Below the pieces are notes generated by a model. The model was not told the DNA's origin. It made no database searches and saw nothing but the letters and a program-made list of their open reading frames with translations. DNA of 39,902 nt, taken from contig NZ_CAMPHI010000044.1 of assembly GCF_946885955.1 (NCBI RefSeq), positions 1 to 39,902 of the forward strand. Direction: 5' to 3'. Positions 1 to 8,430 of this stretch are shown in pieces; position 1 is the first letter of the stretch, and the number at the start of each line of letters is the position of its first letter. This DNA is from an uncultured Pseudomonas sp. (GTDB lineage: Bacteria; Pseudomonadota; Gammaproteobacteria; Pseudomonadales; Pseudomonadaceae). Both the position numbers and the translations under genes were made by a program.

Positions 1-3
1 TGC

Positions 4-92
4 GCGAAAAATCTCGCCATGCGTTGTTGTAGGACTTGGCAAGGGAACAACCATTACCGGCGTCCTACGCCTAGCCTGGCGAGATTTTTCGC
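4..92. repeat. Large imperfect palindrome (dispersed repeat, copy C)
   Basis: A perfect 16-bp inverted repeat (4-19 against 77-92) encloses a second nested arm, GTAGGAC (28-34) against GTCCTAC (62-68). The arms carry CAGGCTAGGCG-like and ACAACGC-like blocks (read on the minus strand), which recur in the palindrome at 17067-17149. It lies upstream of the PilU-like gene. It may be cut by the window start. Confidence 0.6.
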
Positions 93-211
93 AGCAACGC
101 GGCTTGCGCTGAAACGGCAACAGACCCTAGGGTAACCAGTCTGACGGCCCGGCGCGACAACGCCGCAACCGCATCAGCTGCTAGGCTTTGTAGGGACAAA
201 CGGGAGATGTC

Positions 212-1342
212 ATGAGCGATACCAACGAAGTTGGCCCTATGGATGTGTTCCCCTACTTGCAAACGCTCTATGAACACGGCGGCTCGGACCTGTTCTTCAG
301 CGTCGGGGCGCCGGTGCATATGAAGCTGGAGGGAATCAGCCAGGCGCTGCCCGGGCCCGTACTCAATCCTGGCGAGGTGCAGCAACTGGCGTATCAACTG
401 ATGAACCAGAAACAGATCATGGAATTCGAACGCGATCTGGAAATGAATCTGGCGGTCAGTGTGCAGAACGCCGGGCGCTTCCGCGTAAACGTCTATTACC
501 AACGCGGCGAAGCGAGCATGGTGATACGCCTGATCAAGAGCAGCATTGCCGATTTCCAGAGCCTTGGCCTGCCCAAATTGCTGGAAAAACTCAGCATGCA
601 GGACCGCGGTCTGATCCTGGTGGTGGGCGCGGCGGGATCGGGCAAGTCCACCACCCTCGCGGCGATGCTGGATTTCCGCAACCGGCACAAGAGCGGGCAT
701 ATCGTCTGTATCGAAGACCCTATCGAGTTCCTCCATACGCACCAGCAGTCGATCATCGATCAGCGCGAGGTGGGCCTGGATACCCACAGTTTTTCCGATG
801 CCCTGCGCAACGTTCTGCGCGAGGCACCGGATGTGATCATGCTCGGTGAGATCCGCGATGCCCCAACCATGCAACACGCCCTGCACTATGCGGAAACCGG
901 CCACCTGTGCCTGGCAACCCTGCACGCGACCAGCAGCAGCCATGCCATCGAGCGTATCGTGCGTTTCTTCCCCGACGAGGCGCGCAAACAGGTACTCGCC
1001 GATCTGGCACAGAACCTGTTGGCGGTAATCGGCCAACGCCTGGTACCTGGTATTCAGCAAAAGCGCGTGGCGGTTATCGAGCTGATGCTCGGCACTCCCT
1101 ATATCCGCGACCTGATTCAGCGCGACCAGCTCGGCGATCTCCGCGAAGCCACGGCACGGGCTCTGGAGCAGGGCCTGCAGACCTTTGACCAGCACCTCTA
1201 TCGCCTGCTGGAGAGCGGATCGATCAGCTTGACCGAGGCGCTGAAGTTCGCCGACTCGCGTACCGACCTGAGCCTCAAGGTCAAACTGGAGCGAGGCTTT
1301 GGCGCCGACGACAGCGAACAAAAAGTAATGCGCGATTTTTGA
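212..1342 (+). CDS. PilT/PilU-family type IV pilus retraction ATPase (PilU-like paralogue)
   Basis: This is a 376-aa hexameric secretion-ATPase-type protein expected at the cytoplasmic base of a type IVa pilus, where PilT/PilU ATPases power retraction. The Walker A GAAGSGKST is at residues 139-147, an Asp box (IEDPIEF) near 167-173, Walker B (VIMLGEIRD) at 208-216 and a His box (GHLCLATLHAT) at 230-240. The N-terminal GGSDLFFSVG is typical of PilT/PilU. It reads closer to PilU than PilT but diverges along its length from the P. aeruginosa PilU I know. It has no pilT neighbour, so I call it a paralogue rather than pilU itself. The start is supported by GGGAG 5 nt before ATG. The next gene, a phosphate transporter, is about 130 bp downstream. 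Family assignment is firm; the exact role is inferred. Confidence 0.88.
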   Translation: MSDTNEVGPMDVFPYLQTLYEHGGSDLFFSVGAPVHMKLEGISQALPGPVLNPGEVQQLAYQLMNQKQIMEFERDLEMNLAVSVQNAGRFRVNVYYQRGEASMVIRLIKSSIADFQSLGLPKLLEKLSMQDRGLILVVGAAGSGKSTTLAAMLDFRNRHKSGHIVCIEDPIEFLHTHQQSIIDQREVGLDTHSFSDALRNVLREAPDVIMLGEIRDAPTMQHALHYAETGHLCLATLHATSSSHAIERIVRFFPDEARKQVLADLAQNLLAVIGQRLVPGIQQKRVAVIELMLGTPYIRDLIQRDQLGDLREATARALEQGLQTFDQHLYRLLESGSISLTEALKFADSRTDLSLKVKLERGFGADDSEQKVMRDF

Positions 1343-1470
1343 AACCCGGCGAAGCTGGCGATCGTCAGATTGGCAGCCTGGCCGCAAGCAGCTATAGCTG
1401 AATACAAGGCCGCACAACTGCGTGATACGCATCCAATAACCATCGGCCCACCGCCAGGGAGGCTGCCGTC

Positions 1471-3117
1471 ATGCTCACCCTGCTCAATCTGTTATCCGCC
1501 ATCGCCATGCTGATCTGGGGCACGCATATCGTGCGCACCGGCATTCTGCGCGTATACGGCTCGCACCTGCGCAAGGTGCTCAGCCACAACATCAGCAAGC
1601 GACCGCTGGCCTTCGTCGCCGGGATCGGCGTGACCGCGCTGGTGCAGAGCAGCAACGCCACCGCTCTGCTGGTCACGTCCTTCGTCAGCCAGGGCCTGAT
1701 GGCGTTGACCCCGGCGCTGGCGATCATGCTCGGCGCCGATGTCGGCACCGCGCTGATGGCGCGGGTGCTGACCCTGGACCTGAGCTGGCTGTCGCCGCTG
1801 CTGATCTTCCTCGGAGTGATTTTCTTCCTCTCGCGCAAACAGACCCGCGCCGGCCAGCTCGGCCGCGTGGCAGTCGGCCTGGGCCTGATGCTGCTGGCCC
1901 TGGAACTGATAGTCGCCGCCGCCACACCGATGACTCAGGCGCAGGGCATCAAGGTGCTGTTTGCCTCGTTGACCGGCGACCTGCTGCTGGATGCGCTGAT
2001 TGGTGCCCTGTTCGCGCTGATTTCCTACTCCAGCCTGGCCGCGGTGCTGCTCACCGCCACCCTCACCGGCGCCGCACTGATCAGCCTGCCGGTGGCCATC
2101 GGCCTGGTGATAGGCGCGAATATCGGCAGCGGCGTGCTGGCCTTTCTCAACAGCAGCCTGCAAAGCCCGGCCGGGCGGCGCGTGGCCCTGGGCAGCCTGC
2201 TGTACAAGGTGATCGGCCTGCTGCTGGTGATGCCGCTGCTCGACCCGCTGGTGCACTGGCTGGATGGGCTGAACTGGAACCCGGCCGAACTGGTGATCGC
2301 CTTCCATGTGTTCTACAACAGCCTGCGCTGCCTGCTGATGCTGCCCACGGTCGGACCCATGGCGCGTTTCTGCAGCTGGCTGCTGCCCGATCGCCCCGAC
2401 AACAATGGCGTCGCCCATGCCAAACACCTCGACCCCACTGCCCTGTCGACGCCAAGCCTGGCGTTGGCCAACGCGGTACGCGAAACCCTGCGCATCGGCG
2501 ATCTGGTCGAAACCATGCTCAGCCACCTGTTGGCCGTGCTGCGCGACCACCAGCCGGCGCTGAGCAAGGAACTGCGCCGCCTGGACGACGACGTCGACGC
2601 GCTCTACAGCGCGGTGAAACTCTACCTGGCCCAGGTACAACGCGACGCCCTCAGTGAACACGACAACCGACGCTGGGCGGAGATCATCGAACTGGCGGTG
2701 AATCTGGAACAGGCCGGCGACATCATCGAACGCATGCTCGGCAAGGTGCAGGACCAGAAAACCGCCCAGCGCCACTCGTTCTCCGAAACCGGACTGGAAG
2801 AGCTGGCCGCCCTGCATAGCCAATTGATGGCCAACCTGCGCCTGGGTCTCTCGGTATTTCTCTCCGGCGACAAGGAAAGCGCCCGCCAACTGCTGCGGGA
2901 AAAACGCCGCTTCCGCGCCCAGGAACGCCGCCTGGCCCACGCCCACGTCGGCCGCCTGCACCATCAGGTGGTCGAAAGCATCGAAACCAGCTCGCTGCAC
3001 CTGGACCTGATCGGCGACATGAAACGCCTCAACTCGCTGTTTTGCAGCAGCGCCTATGTGGTGCTGGAGGCCGGGGAAAGCGGTGCGCTGCATGCCCAGG
3101 ATCTGGGCAGCGAGTAG
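1471..3117 (+). CDS. Na/Pi cotransporter family protein with C-terminal PhoU-like domain
   Basis: This 548-aa inner-membrane protein belongs to the NptA/YjbB (PNaS) family, which couples sodium to phosphate movement. The first QSS repeat is visible as QSSNATALLVTSF near residues 59-71. The second repeat is degenerate, SYSSLAAVLLT near 189-199, where the family usually has QSS. About eight hydrophobic segments fill residues 1-310. After residue 335 the protein becomes helical, charged and PhoU-like (ETLRIGDLVETML; EIIELAVNLEQAGDIIERML), a domain that usually modulates transport. An AGGGAGG sequence 8 nt before ATG supports the start. Direction of transport (uptake or export) cannot be read from sequence. 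Confidence 0.88.
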   Translation: MLTLLNLLSAIAMLIWGTHIVRTGILRVYGSHLRKVLSHNISKRPLAFVAGIGVTALVQSSNATALLVTSFVSQGLMALTPALAIMLGADVGTALMARVLTLDLSWLSPLLIFLGVIFFLSRKQTRAGQLGRVAVGLGLMLLALELIVAAATPMTQAQGIKVLFASLTGDLLLDALIGALFALISYSSLAAVLLTATLTGAALISLPVAIGLVIGANIGSGVLAFLNSSLQSPAGRRVALGSLLYKVIGLLLVMPLLDPLVHWLDGLNWNPAELVIAFHVFYNSLRCLLMLPTVGPMARFCSWLLPDRPDNNGVAHAKHLDPTALSTPSLALANAVRETLRIGDLVETMLSHLLAVLRDHQPALSKELRRLDDDVDALYSAVKLYLAQVQRDALSEHDNRRWAEIIELAVNLEQAGDIIERMLGKVQDQKTAQRHSFSETGLEELAALHSQLMANLRLGLSVFLSGDKESARQLLREKRRFRAQERRLAHAHVGRLHHQVVESIETSSLHLDLIGDMKRLNSLFCSSAYVVLEAGESGALHAQDLGSE

Positions 3118-3154
3118 CTGGGCGGCGAACGCCTGGCGCAAGCGGCGGGCCCGC

Positions 3155-3304
3155 TTACACCCAGCCGTGTTCCCGGTAATAGCGAACGGCGCCGTCATGC
3201 AGCGACGCTGCGGTTGACGAACCTGCGGATCGACTGACCAACGACGAGTAACTGCCGGCTTACCCGCCGGTACCGATAGTCCCCGATTGGGCTTTGCCCG
3301 GCGC
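3155..3304 (-). pseudogene. Internally deleted remnant of a TRAP transporter TAXI-family solute receptor
   Basis: Read on the minus strand, one frame gives the TAXI N-terminal signature GTIGTGG (3263-3283). A TAA (3260-3262) follows, then in the same frame AGSYSSLVSRSAG, and finally the TAXI-like C-terminus HDGAVRYYREHGWV ending at the TAA at 3155-3157. Intact TAXI receptors (about 320 aa) begin their mature part with an IGTGG-x-xG-x-Y motif and end with an LHPGAxRYY-like motif. Here about 45 codons remain, with no signal peptide, one in-frame stop and the middle missing. The 5' end abuts the LysR stop codon. A short hairpin (AAGCGG/CCGCTT) covers the end. The call rests on motif recall, so confidence is moderate. 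Confidence 0.45.
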
Positions 3305-3309
3305 ACCCG

Positions 3310-4188
3310 TCAAAGCGTGGACCGAACCGCGCTGGCCGCCTGCAAGCAATCCAGCAAACAGTCCAGGGCCGGTTGCTGCTGGGCGCGCCGCACGACCGCG
3401 ACCAGTTCGCGCTCGAAGCCCAGCTCGCCGAGTTCGAGCACCCGCAACTGCACCTTGCGCTGCAGCCACAGCCCCGCGCGCGGAATCAGCGACACGCCGA
3501 GACCGCACTCGACCATCCGCACGATGGCTTCCAGCTCGTCGAGCTCCAGCGCTTCGCGCACATTCAGGCGGTGTGTGCGGAGAAAGGCGCTGACCTGGCG
3601 CCCGCCAAAGGAGCGCCGGTCGTAACGCACCAGCGGCTGCTCGGCGAGCAGCTTCAGCGGCTCGTCGCCCAGCACAGTCAGCGGGGTAATCAGCACGAAC
3701 GGCTCACGGGCCAGGCTGATTTGCCTTAGCTCCTTGGGCAGCTCGAATGGCGGCTTGATCATCAGCGCCAGATCAAGTTCGCCGGCATCCAACTGGCTGA
3801 GCAGCTGCAAGGACACACCCGGAACCAGCTTCAGCTCGACGCCCGGCGCCGCCGCGCGAAAATCCGGCAGGGCATCGGGCAGCAATCCGGTCTGCACGCT
3901 GGCGATCGCGCCGATTTTCAGCTCGCCGCGCCACTCCGTCGCCGCCGTCGGCAAAGCCATCTGCGCATAGAGCGCGAGCATCTGCTCGGCCAGCGGCAAG
4001 GCATGCCGACCGGCGGCATTGAGCAGCGCGGCGCGCCCGCTGCGATCGAACAGGCGCACCCCGAGGCCCTGCTCGAGCACCCGTATCTGCGCACTGACCG
4101 CCGATTGGGTGAGGCCGACCTGCTGCCCCGCGGCGGCGAAGGTGCCGTGGCGGGCAACCATCAGAAAGGTTTTCAATTCACGCAACAT
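3310..4188 (-). CDS. LysR-family transcriptional regulator
   Basis: This is a 292-aa LysR regulator. The N-terminal winged helix-turn-helix is residues 1-60 (LKTFLMVARHGTFAAAGQQVGLTQSAVSAQI), followed by a periplasmic-binding-protein-like effector domain from about residue 90. I chose the internal ATG at 4188 because LysR proteins start just before the ELxxF motif; the longer reading adds 30 residues that do not resemble the family. It is transcribed divergently from the VOC-domain gene, 110 bp away, which is its most likely target. Effector unknown. Confidence 0.88.
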   Translation of the reverse strand: MLRELKTFLMVARHGTFAAAGQQVGLTQSAVSAQIRVLEQGLGVRLFDRSGRAALLNAAGRHALPLAEQMLALYAQMALPTAATEWRGELKIGAIASVQTGLLPDALPDFRAAAPGVELKLVPGVSLQLLSQLDAGELDLALMIKPPFELPKELRQISLAREPFVLITPLTVLGDEPLKLLAEQPLVRYDRRSFGGRQVSAFLRTHRLNVREALELDELEAIVRMVECGLGVSLIPRAGLWLQRKVQLRVLELGELGFERELVAVVRRAQQQPALDCLLDCLQAASAVRSTL

Positions 4189-4298
4189 GGGCGCCTCGAT
4201 TGATCGATTTTGTTTGAGCTCGCAAGCAAGGATATTCGCTTTTAATCGGAATCGTTGTTGCTGAGAATCACCGGACATCCCCTATCAGGAGTCAACGC

Positions 4299-4724
4299 AT
4301 GGCCATCGCCCCCTTTCATCTCGCCATTCCCGTCCACGACCTGAGCGCCGCCCGGCACTTTTACGGCGAAGTGTTCGGTTGCGCCGAGGGCCGCAGCAGC
4401 GCGCACTGGGTGGACTTCGACTTTTTCGGCCACCAGCTGGTGATCCACCAGGCGCCGCAGATGGAGTACCAACGGGCCGCGCCGAGCAATGCGGTGGATG
4501 GTCACGATGTGCCGGTGCCACATTTCGGCGTGGTGCTGGGCTGGGATGACTGGCAAACCCTGGCCGCACGCCTGCAAGCCAAGGGCACCGCCTTCGTCAT
4601 CGAGCCCTACGTGCGTTTTCAGGGCCAGCCCGGCGAACAGGCCACGCTATTCCTGCTCGATCCCTGCGGCAATGCCCTGGAATTCAAGGCGTTCAAGGAT
4701 ATCGGCCAACTGTTCGCCAAGTAG
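4299..4724 (+). CDS. VOC-superfamily (glyoxalase/dioxygenase-fold) protein
   Basis: This 141-aa protein has a single vicinal-oxygen-chelate module pair. Likely metal ligands are H7 (PFHLAIPV), H75 (VPHFGVVL) and E128 (GNALEFK), in the expected spacing for VOC metalloenzymes. The end [14 protein letters not shown] is the standard second-module ending. AGGAG 7 nt before ATG supports the start. It is divergent from the LysR gene. The substrate cannot be deduced: glyoxalase-like, antibiotic-binding and dioxygenase roles are all possible for this family. Confidence 0.8.
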   Translation: MAIAPFHLAIPVHDLSAARHFYGEVFGCAEGRSSAHWVDFDFFGHQLVIHQAPQMEYQRAAPSNAVDGHDVPVPHFGVVLGWDDWQTLAARLQAKGTAFVIEPYVRFQGQPGEQATLFLLDPCGNALEFKAFKDIGQLFAK

Positions 4725-4904
4725 CCCGTGAGCGACTGAGCCGCAAGTTGTTGCAATGGACTGATCAGGTAGCGGTCGAACTTCCCGTGTCGGGTGCCTG
4801 CGCCCGACTGAAGCAAAAGCCGGATACATTCTGTAGCTGGCCTTACGCGCTAACGCCGGGCAAGATGCCGCGCCTGAGTTCCAACAACTTCGAGACAGCC
4901 GATC

Positions 4905-5747
4905 ATGCAACGTTTCCTCAGTATCGCCCTGGCCTTGTGCCTGAGCCTTTCGTTCAGTTTCGATGCCGACGCCAAGCGCTTCGGTGGCGCCCGGTCGTTC
5001 GGCTCCGCACCGAGCCATCAAACCACCACAACCCGCCAGACCCAACAAGCCGCACCGGCGCCAACGGCTGGCCGTCAGCCCGCCGCCACCAGCGGTGCCT
5101 CGCGCTGGCTTGGCCCCCTGGCCGGCTTGGCCGCCGGCGGCCTGCTCGCCTCGATGTTCATGGGCGACGGCTTCGAAGGCCTGAAGATCATGGACCTGCT
5201 GATCTTTGGCCTGATCGCCTTCGTTCTGTTCCGCCTGTTCGCCACACGTCGCCAGCCCCCACAGCCAACGGCCGCCAACGGTGCGCCGATGCAGCGTGAA
5301 ATGCCCGGCCAGGCCGCGCCCGCTTCGATCTTCGGAGGCAATGGCGCCGCGCCAACCAAGCCGACGATCAACGCCCCGGCCTGGTTCAACGAGCAGAGCT
5401 TCGTCGCCGCCGGTCGTGAGCACTTCCTCAGCTTGCAACAGCACTGGGACGCCAACGAGATGGACAAGATCGGCGAATTCGTCACCCCGCAGCTGCTGGA
5501 ATTTCTCAGCCGCGAACGGGCCGACCTGGGCGACGGCTTCCAGTCCACCTATATCGACGACCTCGATGTGCAGCTGGACGGCGTCGACGACCTCAGCGAC
5601 AAGACCGTCGCCACCCTGACCTTCACCGGCGTGGCCAAGACCTCGCGCTTTGACCAGGGCGAAGCCTTCAGCGAAAGCTGGCGCCTGGAACGCGCAACCG
5701 GCGACAACCAGCCCTGGCTGGTCGCGGGCATCCGCCAGAACGGCTGA
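4905..5747 (+). CDS. Tim44-domain membrane-anchored protein
   Basis: This 280-aa protein has a signal-like N-terminus (1-23, ending DADA before KRFGGARSFG). A low-complexity Q/T/P/A stretch runs to residue 65, then come two hydrophobic segments (about 68-86 and 95-113). A C-terminal Tim44-like domain (about 160-278, AWFNEQSFVAAGREHF through DNQPWLVAGIRQNG) follows. Tim44-like domains bind membranes or proteins; the bacterial function is poorly defined. The ribosome-binding site is weak (GAGA about 7 nt upstream). A strong intrinsic terminator follows within 20 bp, so it is probably monocistronic. Confidence 0.82.
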   Translation: MQRFLSIALALCLSLSFSFDADAKRFGGARSFGSAPSHQTTTTRQTQQAAPAPTAGRQPAATSGASRWLGPLAGLAAGGLLASMFMGDGFEGLKIMDLLIFGLIAFVLFRLFATRRQPPQPTAANGAPMQREMPGQAAPASIFGGNGAAPTKPTINAPAWFNEQSFVAAGREHFLSLQQHWDANEMDKIGEFVTPQLLEFLSRERADLGDGFQSTYIDDLDVQLDGVDDLSDKTVATLTFTGVAKTSRFDQGEAFSESWRLERATGDNQPWLVAGIRQNG

Positions 5748-5791
5748 TTGGTCGCTGGATTCAAACAAAACCCGGACCTGTTCCGGGTTTT
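5747..5791. repeat. 45-bp direct repeat, left copy, containing a terminator
   Basis: This 45-bp sequence, starting at the last base of the Tim44 stop codon, is identical to 8431-8475. The two copies bracket the RAYT-containing island. See the matching right copy and the finding on island structure. Confidence 0.9.
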
Positions 5792-5793
5792 TG
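5767..5793 (+). terminator. Rho-independent terminator of the Tim44 gene
   Basis: An AACCCGGA/TCCGGGTT-type stem with a 4-5 nt loop is followed by a T-rich run. It lies 20 bp after the Tim44 stop codon. Confidence 0.85.
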
Positions 5794-6084
5794 TTGTTGG
5801 CGGCATCAGTCTAGGGCTGTCGGACTTAACGCTGTTCTATTGCGGAAAGCAGCAAAGCTGCCTCAAGCTGGAATGTCGGAATGTCGGATAAATCAGTTGC
5901 TCTGAACCCCACTGCTCCCTAAGGCTAGGGAGAAAGCCAGGCCAACCCTGTTGGCGCGCATAAATCAATTACTCTGACCCTATTGATTCTGACCCTATTG
6001 ATTCAGTTACTTGGCAGCCTGAGAGCCAACACTGGCAATGGCAAATGGTTGGCGTGCATTAAAAGGCGATGGATTTAAAGCAGC
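5792..6084. other. Non-coding left arm of the island with degenerate CTGACCC-type motifs
   Basis: I see no convincing gene here. A perfect 15-bp tandem duplication (TCTGACCCTATTGAT, 5973-5987 and 5988-6002) is present. A diverged relative lies about 73 bp before it (ATAAATCAGTTGCTCTGAAC near 5886 against ATAAATCAATTACTCTGACC near 5959). The same core, TGACCCCTGCTGATTC, occurs twice at the right end of the island (8402-8435). Confidence 0.6.
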
Positions 6085-7440
6085 CTACGCCTTCTCCAAA
6101 TCCCCCCACACCACTTCAACCGCTAAGCTCGCCTTGCTCTTGGCTGGTTTGAAATAGAGAACCTCACGAAATTCCGCCAGAAACTTGGTTAGATAGCCCT
6201 GCTCAAACTCGCTGGGTCTATCCGCTGAATAAATCTCCACTCGGAATTGCCCGTCGAACTTCTTATCCAGTATGTTACCCTCCCATCCCAGCGGATGATC
6301 GCAGGTTTCATGAATAAGCCGACTCAATTCGCTGGCGGCAGAGCGGATGGCTTTATTGACCGACTTATCCTTCACACGAATGCAGTAACCATGCTTGCCC
6401 TTGACGACCGAGGAGGTCTGCTCGATCTCAATATTGTCCGAAATATCCAAACGAAACGAGTCTTGGCTAAGCGTCTCTCCCGGCGTCCAGATCAACTGCG
6501 CGCGGTCGAAAGTATGATAGCGCCGGGCCAGCGGCAAGATGTTAAATCCCTCCTTGAAGCCATAAGTTCCGCCATCGATTCGCCATTCATTGGGGAATGA
6601 GAGTCGTTGCGCCGGCTCGCCGTTCAGCGGCAGCGTTAAAAGGCTTTGTGCTTCATAAATATCGAACGCCAGATAGGTATTGCGATCATCCACCCAGGTC
6701 AGTACTTGGATATCCTCGTCGACCGCCGACTCGAAGGTAAGCACGGGCGACACCTCAATTTCGCCACCGACGATTTGAAAGCGTTGTATGCCGGCCAAGT
6801 CCACCACCAATACACTGCCGTCGGGGAGGTCCTGTACCGCTAGGATGACTCCGTTGAAGCGCCGCACACCAGTTGCTCGCTCCCCCTCTACGTCGTATAC
6901 CTCGTATTCTTCCCCAGGACTCAGTGGGAAAAAGAACAACGATTTGCTAAAACGCGCCACACCACGATTATTTCCACTTACCGGTCGTATGATTGAAAAG
7001 ACAACCTGGCCAGTCATATTGTATATACGCCATTCAGTATCGCTACTCAGTGCCAGATGATGGGTACCCAGGTGCTTCGGATGTTGATAAGGCGCTCGAT
7101 AAAGCTCCTCACCAGTAGGCTTCATCACCACGGCCTCCATATTATATTTCTCATCTGCCTCTATACGAAGAAGGAAATTCTTACCTACCGCCGGATCACC
7201 AAACGACTCAAAAATAAACTCATTTTCATTATAGCGAGATAGATAACGTTTTCCGGGCAGAGCTAGAACATCGAAAGCCCCTCGTGTATTACCAATATAA
7301 CGATACGAGTCCTCTCTTACTGAAACCAACTCAATTTTTTCCCGTGTCACAAGCAGCCAGCCTATCTGATCGACGAAGCTCAATGCACCAACCCTTCGAT
7401 CAGAAAGAACATGCGGAAAACTAAAGACCATCATGCTCAC
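6085..7440 (-). CDS. Uncharacterised beta-rich protein, island passenger
   Basis: This 451-aa protein has no signal peptide and no family I recognise. It is rich in short hydrophobic strands separated by turns. A C-terminal part (about 365-451) has mixed helix and strand, ending SKASLAVEVVWGDLEKA. The first 300 residues could be a propeller-like or WD-type fold, but I see no clear repeat motif. The start is GTG at 7440, preceded by GGGAG 4 nt upstream; ATG two codons later is an alternative with better spacing. The coding sequence is visibly more AT-rich and uses less GC-biased codons than its neighbours, suggesting transfer. It sits between the left island arm and the RAYT gene, on the same strand and downstream of it. 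Confidence 0.7.
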   Translation of the reverse strand: MSMMVFSFPHVLSDRRVGALSFVDQIGWLLVTREKIELVSVREDSYRYIGNTRGAFDVLALPGKRYLSRYNENEFIFESFGDPAVGKNFLLRIEADEKYNMEAVVMKPTGEELYRAPYQHPKHLGTHHLALSSDTEWRIYNMTGQVVFSIIRPVSGNNRGVARFSKSLFFFPLSPGEEYEVYDVEGERATGVRRFNGVILAVQDLPDGSVLVVDLAGIQRFQIVGGEIEVSPVLTFESAVDEDIQVLTWVDDRNTYLAFDIYEAQSLLTLPLNGEPAQRLSFPNEWRIDGGTYGFKEGFNILPLARRYHTFDRAQLIWTPGETLSQDSFRLDISDNIEIEQTSSVVKGKHGYCIRVKDKSVNKAIRSAASELSRLIHETCDHPLGWEGNILDKKFDGQFRVEIYSADRPSEFEQGYLTKFLAEFREVLYFKPAKSKASLAVEVVWGDLEKA

Positions 7441-7471
7441 GGCACTCCCTTCAAAATAATATCAACAGCAG

Positions 7472-7497
7472 AGGGGTCAGGTCTTGCCTTTTGCCTT
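7472..7497. repeat. 26-bp inverted repeat, left arm, at the RAYT 3' end
   Basis: This is perfectly complementary to 8384-8409. It overlaps the last codons and stop of the transposase gene (stop at 7477-7479). It contains the AGGGGTCAGGTCTTGCC motif, the reverse complement of the TGACCCCT motif on the other side. Confidence 0.9.
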
Positions 7498-8322
7498 CGC
7501 TATTATGCGGCTGACACGTGAATAATGCAGACCAAAATAATCACCTATTTCCTTCATGCTGTAACCGCCACTTGCGTAAGCTAACTTCACCGCATCATCA
7601 CGGGTGGTGCCCGACTTTTCGTACCAATCCAGCGGCTTGGGCATCGGACGCCTTTGCGACAAAGGTATTTCGCTGAGCTCCTGATCGGCCTCTATTTTTG
7701 CCTGCATGGCTGAGACAAATTGATCTGAACCCAAATAGATTTGGCTCTTTAACTGCTCCCATGGCGAAGGCTGCCGTGTCCCTTCTGCGATGAACAGCTT
7801 ATAGCCCTTTACAGCCTCAGATAGGTACGGGCCAAAGGCCGACAGCACCCAGTTAACCATTAGCCATCGCGGCGCTTCGGAAAAGCCCACCGTTGCGCGA
7901 TAACTACTCCAGGGCCAATCCTGCGCGGTGCGTACCATTCGAGCTCTGACGGGATTCAAGACGATATAACGCGACAGCTCCAGCAGATAGCTATCTTTCT
8001 CAACCAGAATGGCCTTGTAACGCCCTTGAAAGACATGTCCAACCCGTTTCTGTGTCTGGTTGAAACGCTGCGTATAAACACCATTAAGCTGACGCATACC
8101 TTGTACAAGATTCGCATCCGGCGTTTCAATAAGTAGGTGGTAATGATTACTCATCAAACAGTAAGCGTGGCAATGCCAGTTGAACCGCTGGCAAACCTCA
8201 TCTAAAACTGACAAAAACAGCTCTCTGTCATGATCAGACAAGTAAATATCTTCACGTCCATCGCCGCGAGACGTTATATGATAAAGCGCACCGGCAAATT
8301 CAATTCGTAGTGGACGGGCCAA
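7477..8322 (-). CDS. REP-associated tyrosine transposase (RAYT, Y1/HUH family)
   Basis: This 281-aa member of the IS200/IS605-related Y1 transposase family acts on palindromic single-stranded DNA. The HUH-type motif is H60-Y-H62 within CLMSNHYHLLIETP, and the probable catalytic tyrosine is Y119 in SRYIVLNPVRA. The N-terminus MARPLRIEFAGALYHITSRG is characteristic of this group. A C-terminal extension (about 240-281, SGGYSMKEIGDYFGLHYSRVSRIIAKAKG) is a helix-turn-helix, seen in long RAYTs and absent from the short E. coli type. Perfect 26-bp inverted repeats flank the gene. It appears intact. The ATG is the natural family start. Confidence 0.93.
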   Translation of the reverse strand: MARPLRIEFAGALYHITSRGDGREDIYLSDHDRELFLSVLDEVCQRFNWHCHAYCLMSNHYHLLIETPDANLVQGMRQLNGVYTQRFNQTQKRVGHVFQGRYKAILVEKDSYLLELSRYIVLNPVRARMVRTAQDWPWSSYRATVGFSEAPRWLMVNWVLSAFGPYLSEAVKGYKLFIAEGTRQPSPWEQLKSQIYLGSDQFVSAMQAKIEADQELSEIPLSQRRPMPKPLDWYEKSGTTRDDAVKLAYASGGYSMKEIGDYFGLHYSRVSRIIAKAKGKT

Positions 8323-8383
8323 AGCTCTTATCCATCATCAGTCAAACCAGAATAATCTCGTTCAACCAAAGCCTAGTACAGAA

Positions 8384-8409
8384 AAGGCAAAAGGCAAGAC
8401 CTGACCCCT
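8384..8409. repeat. 26-bp inverted repeat, right arm
   Basis: This pairs perfectly with 7472-7497, enclosing the transposase gene. It continues into a tandem of two 17-bp units with the core TGACCCCTGCT (8402-8418 and 8419-8435). Confidence 0.9.
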
Positions 8410-8430
8410 GCTGATTCATGACCCCTGCTA

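Noticed and set aside
71..1432. Long minus-strand open frame over the PilU-like gene
   Set aside because: It is the mirror of a well-supported ATPase gene in GC-rich DNA, with no family features.
1492..3306. 604-codon minus-strand open frame opposite the Na/Pi cotransporter
   Set aside because: Q/A/G/H-rich shadow of a real gene created by third-position GC bias; no start signal.
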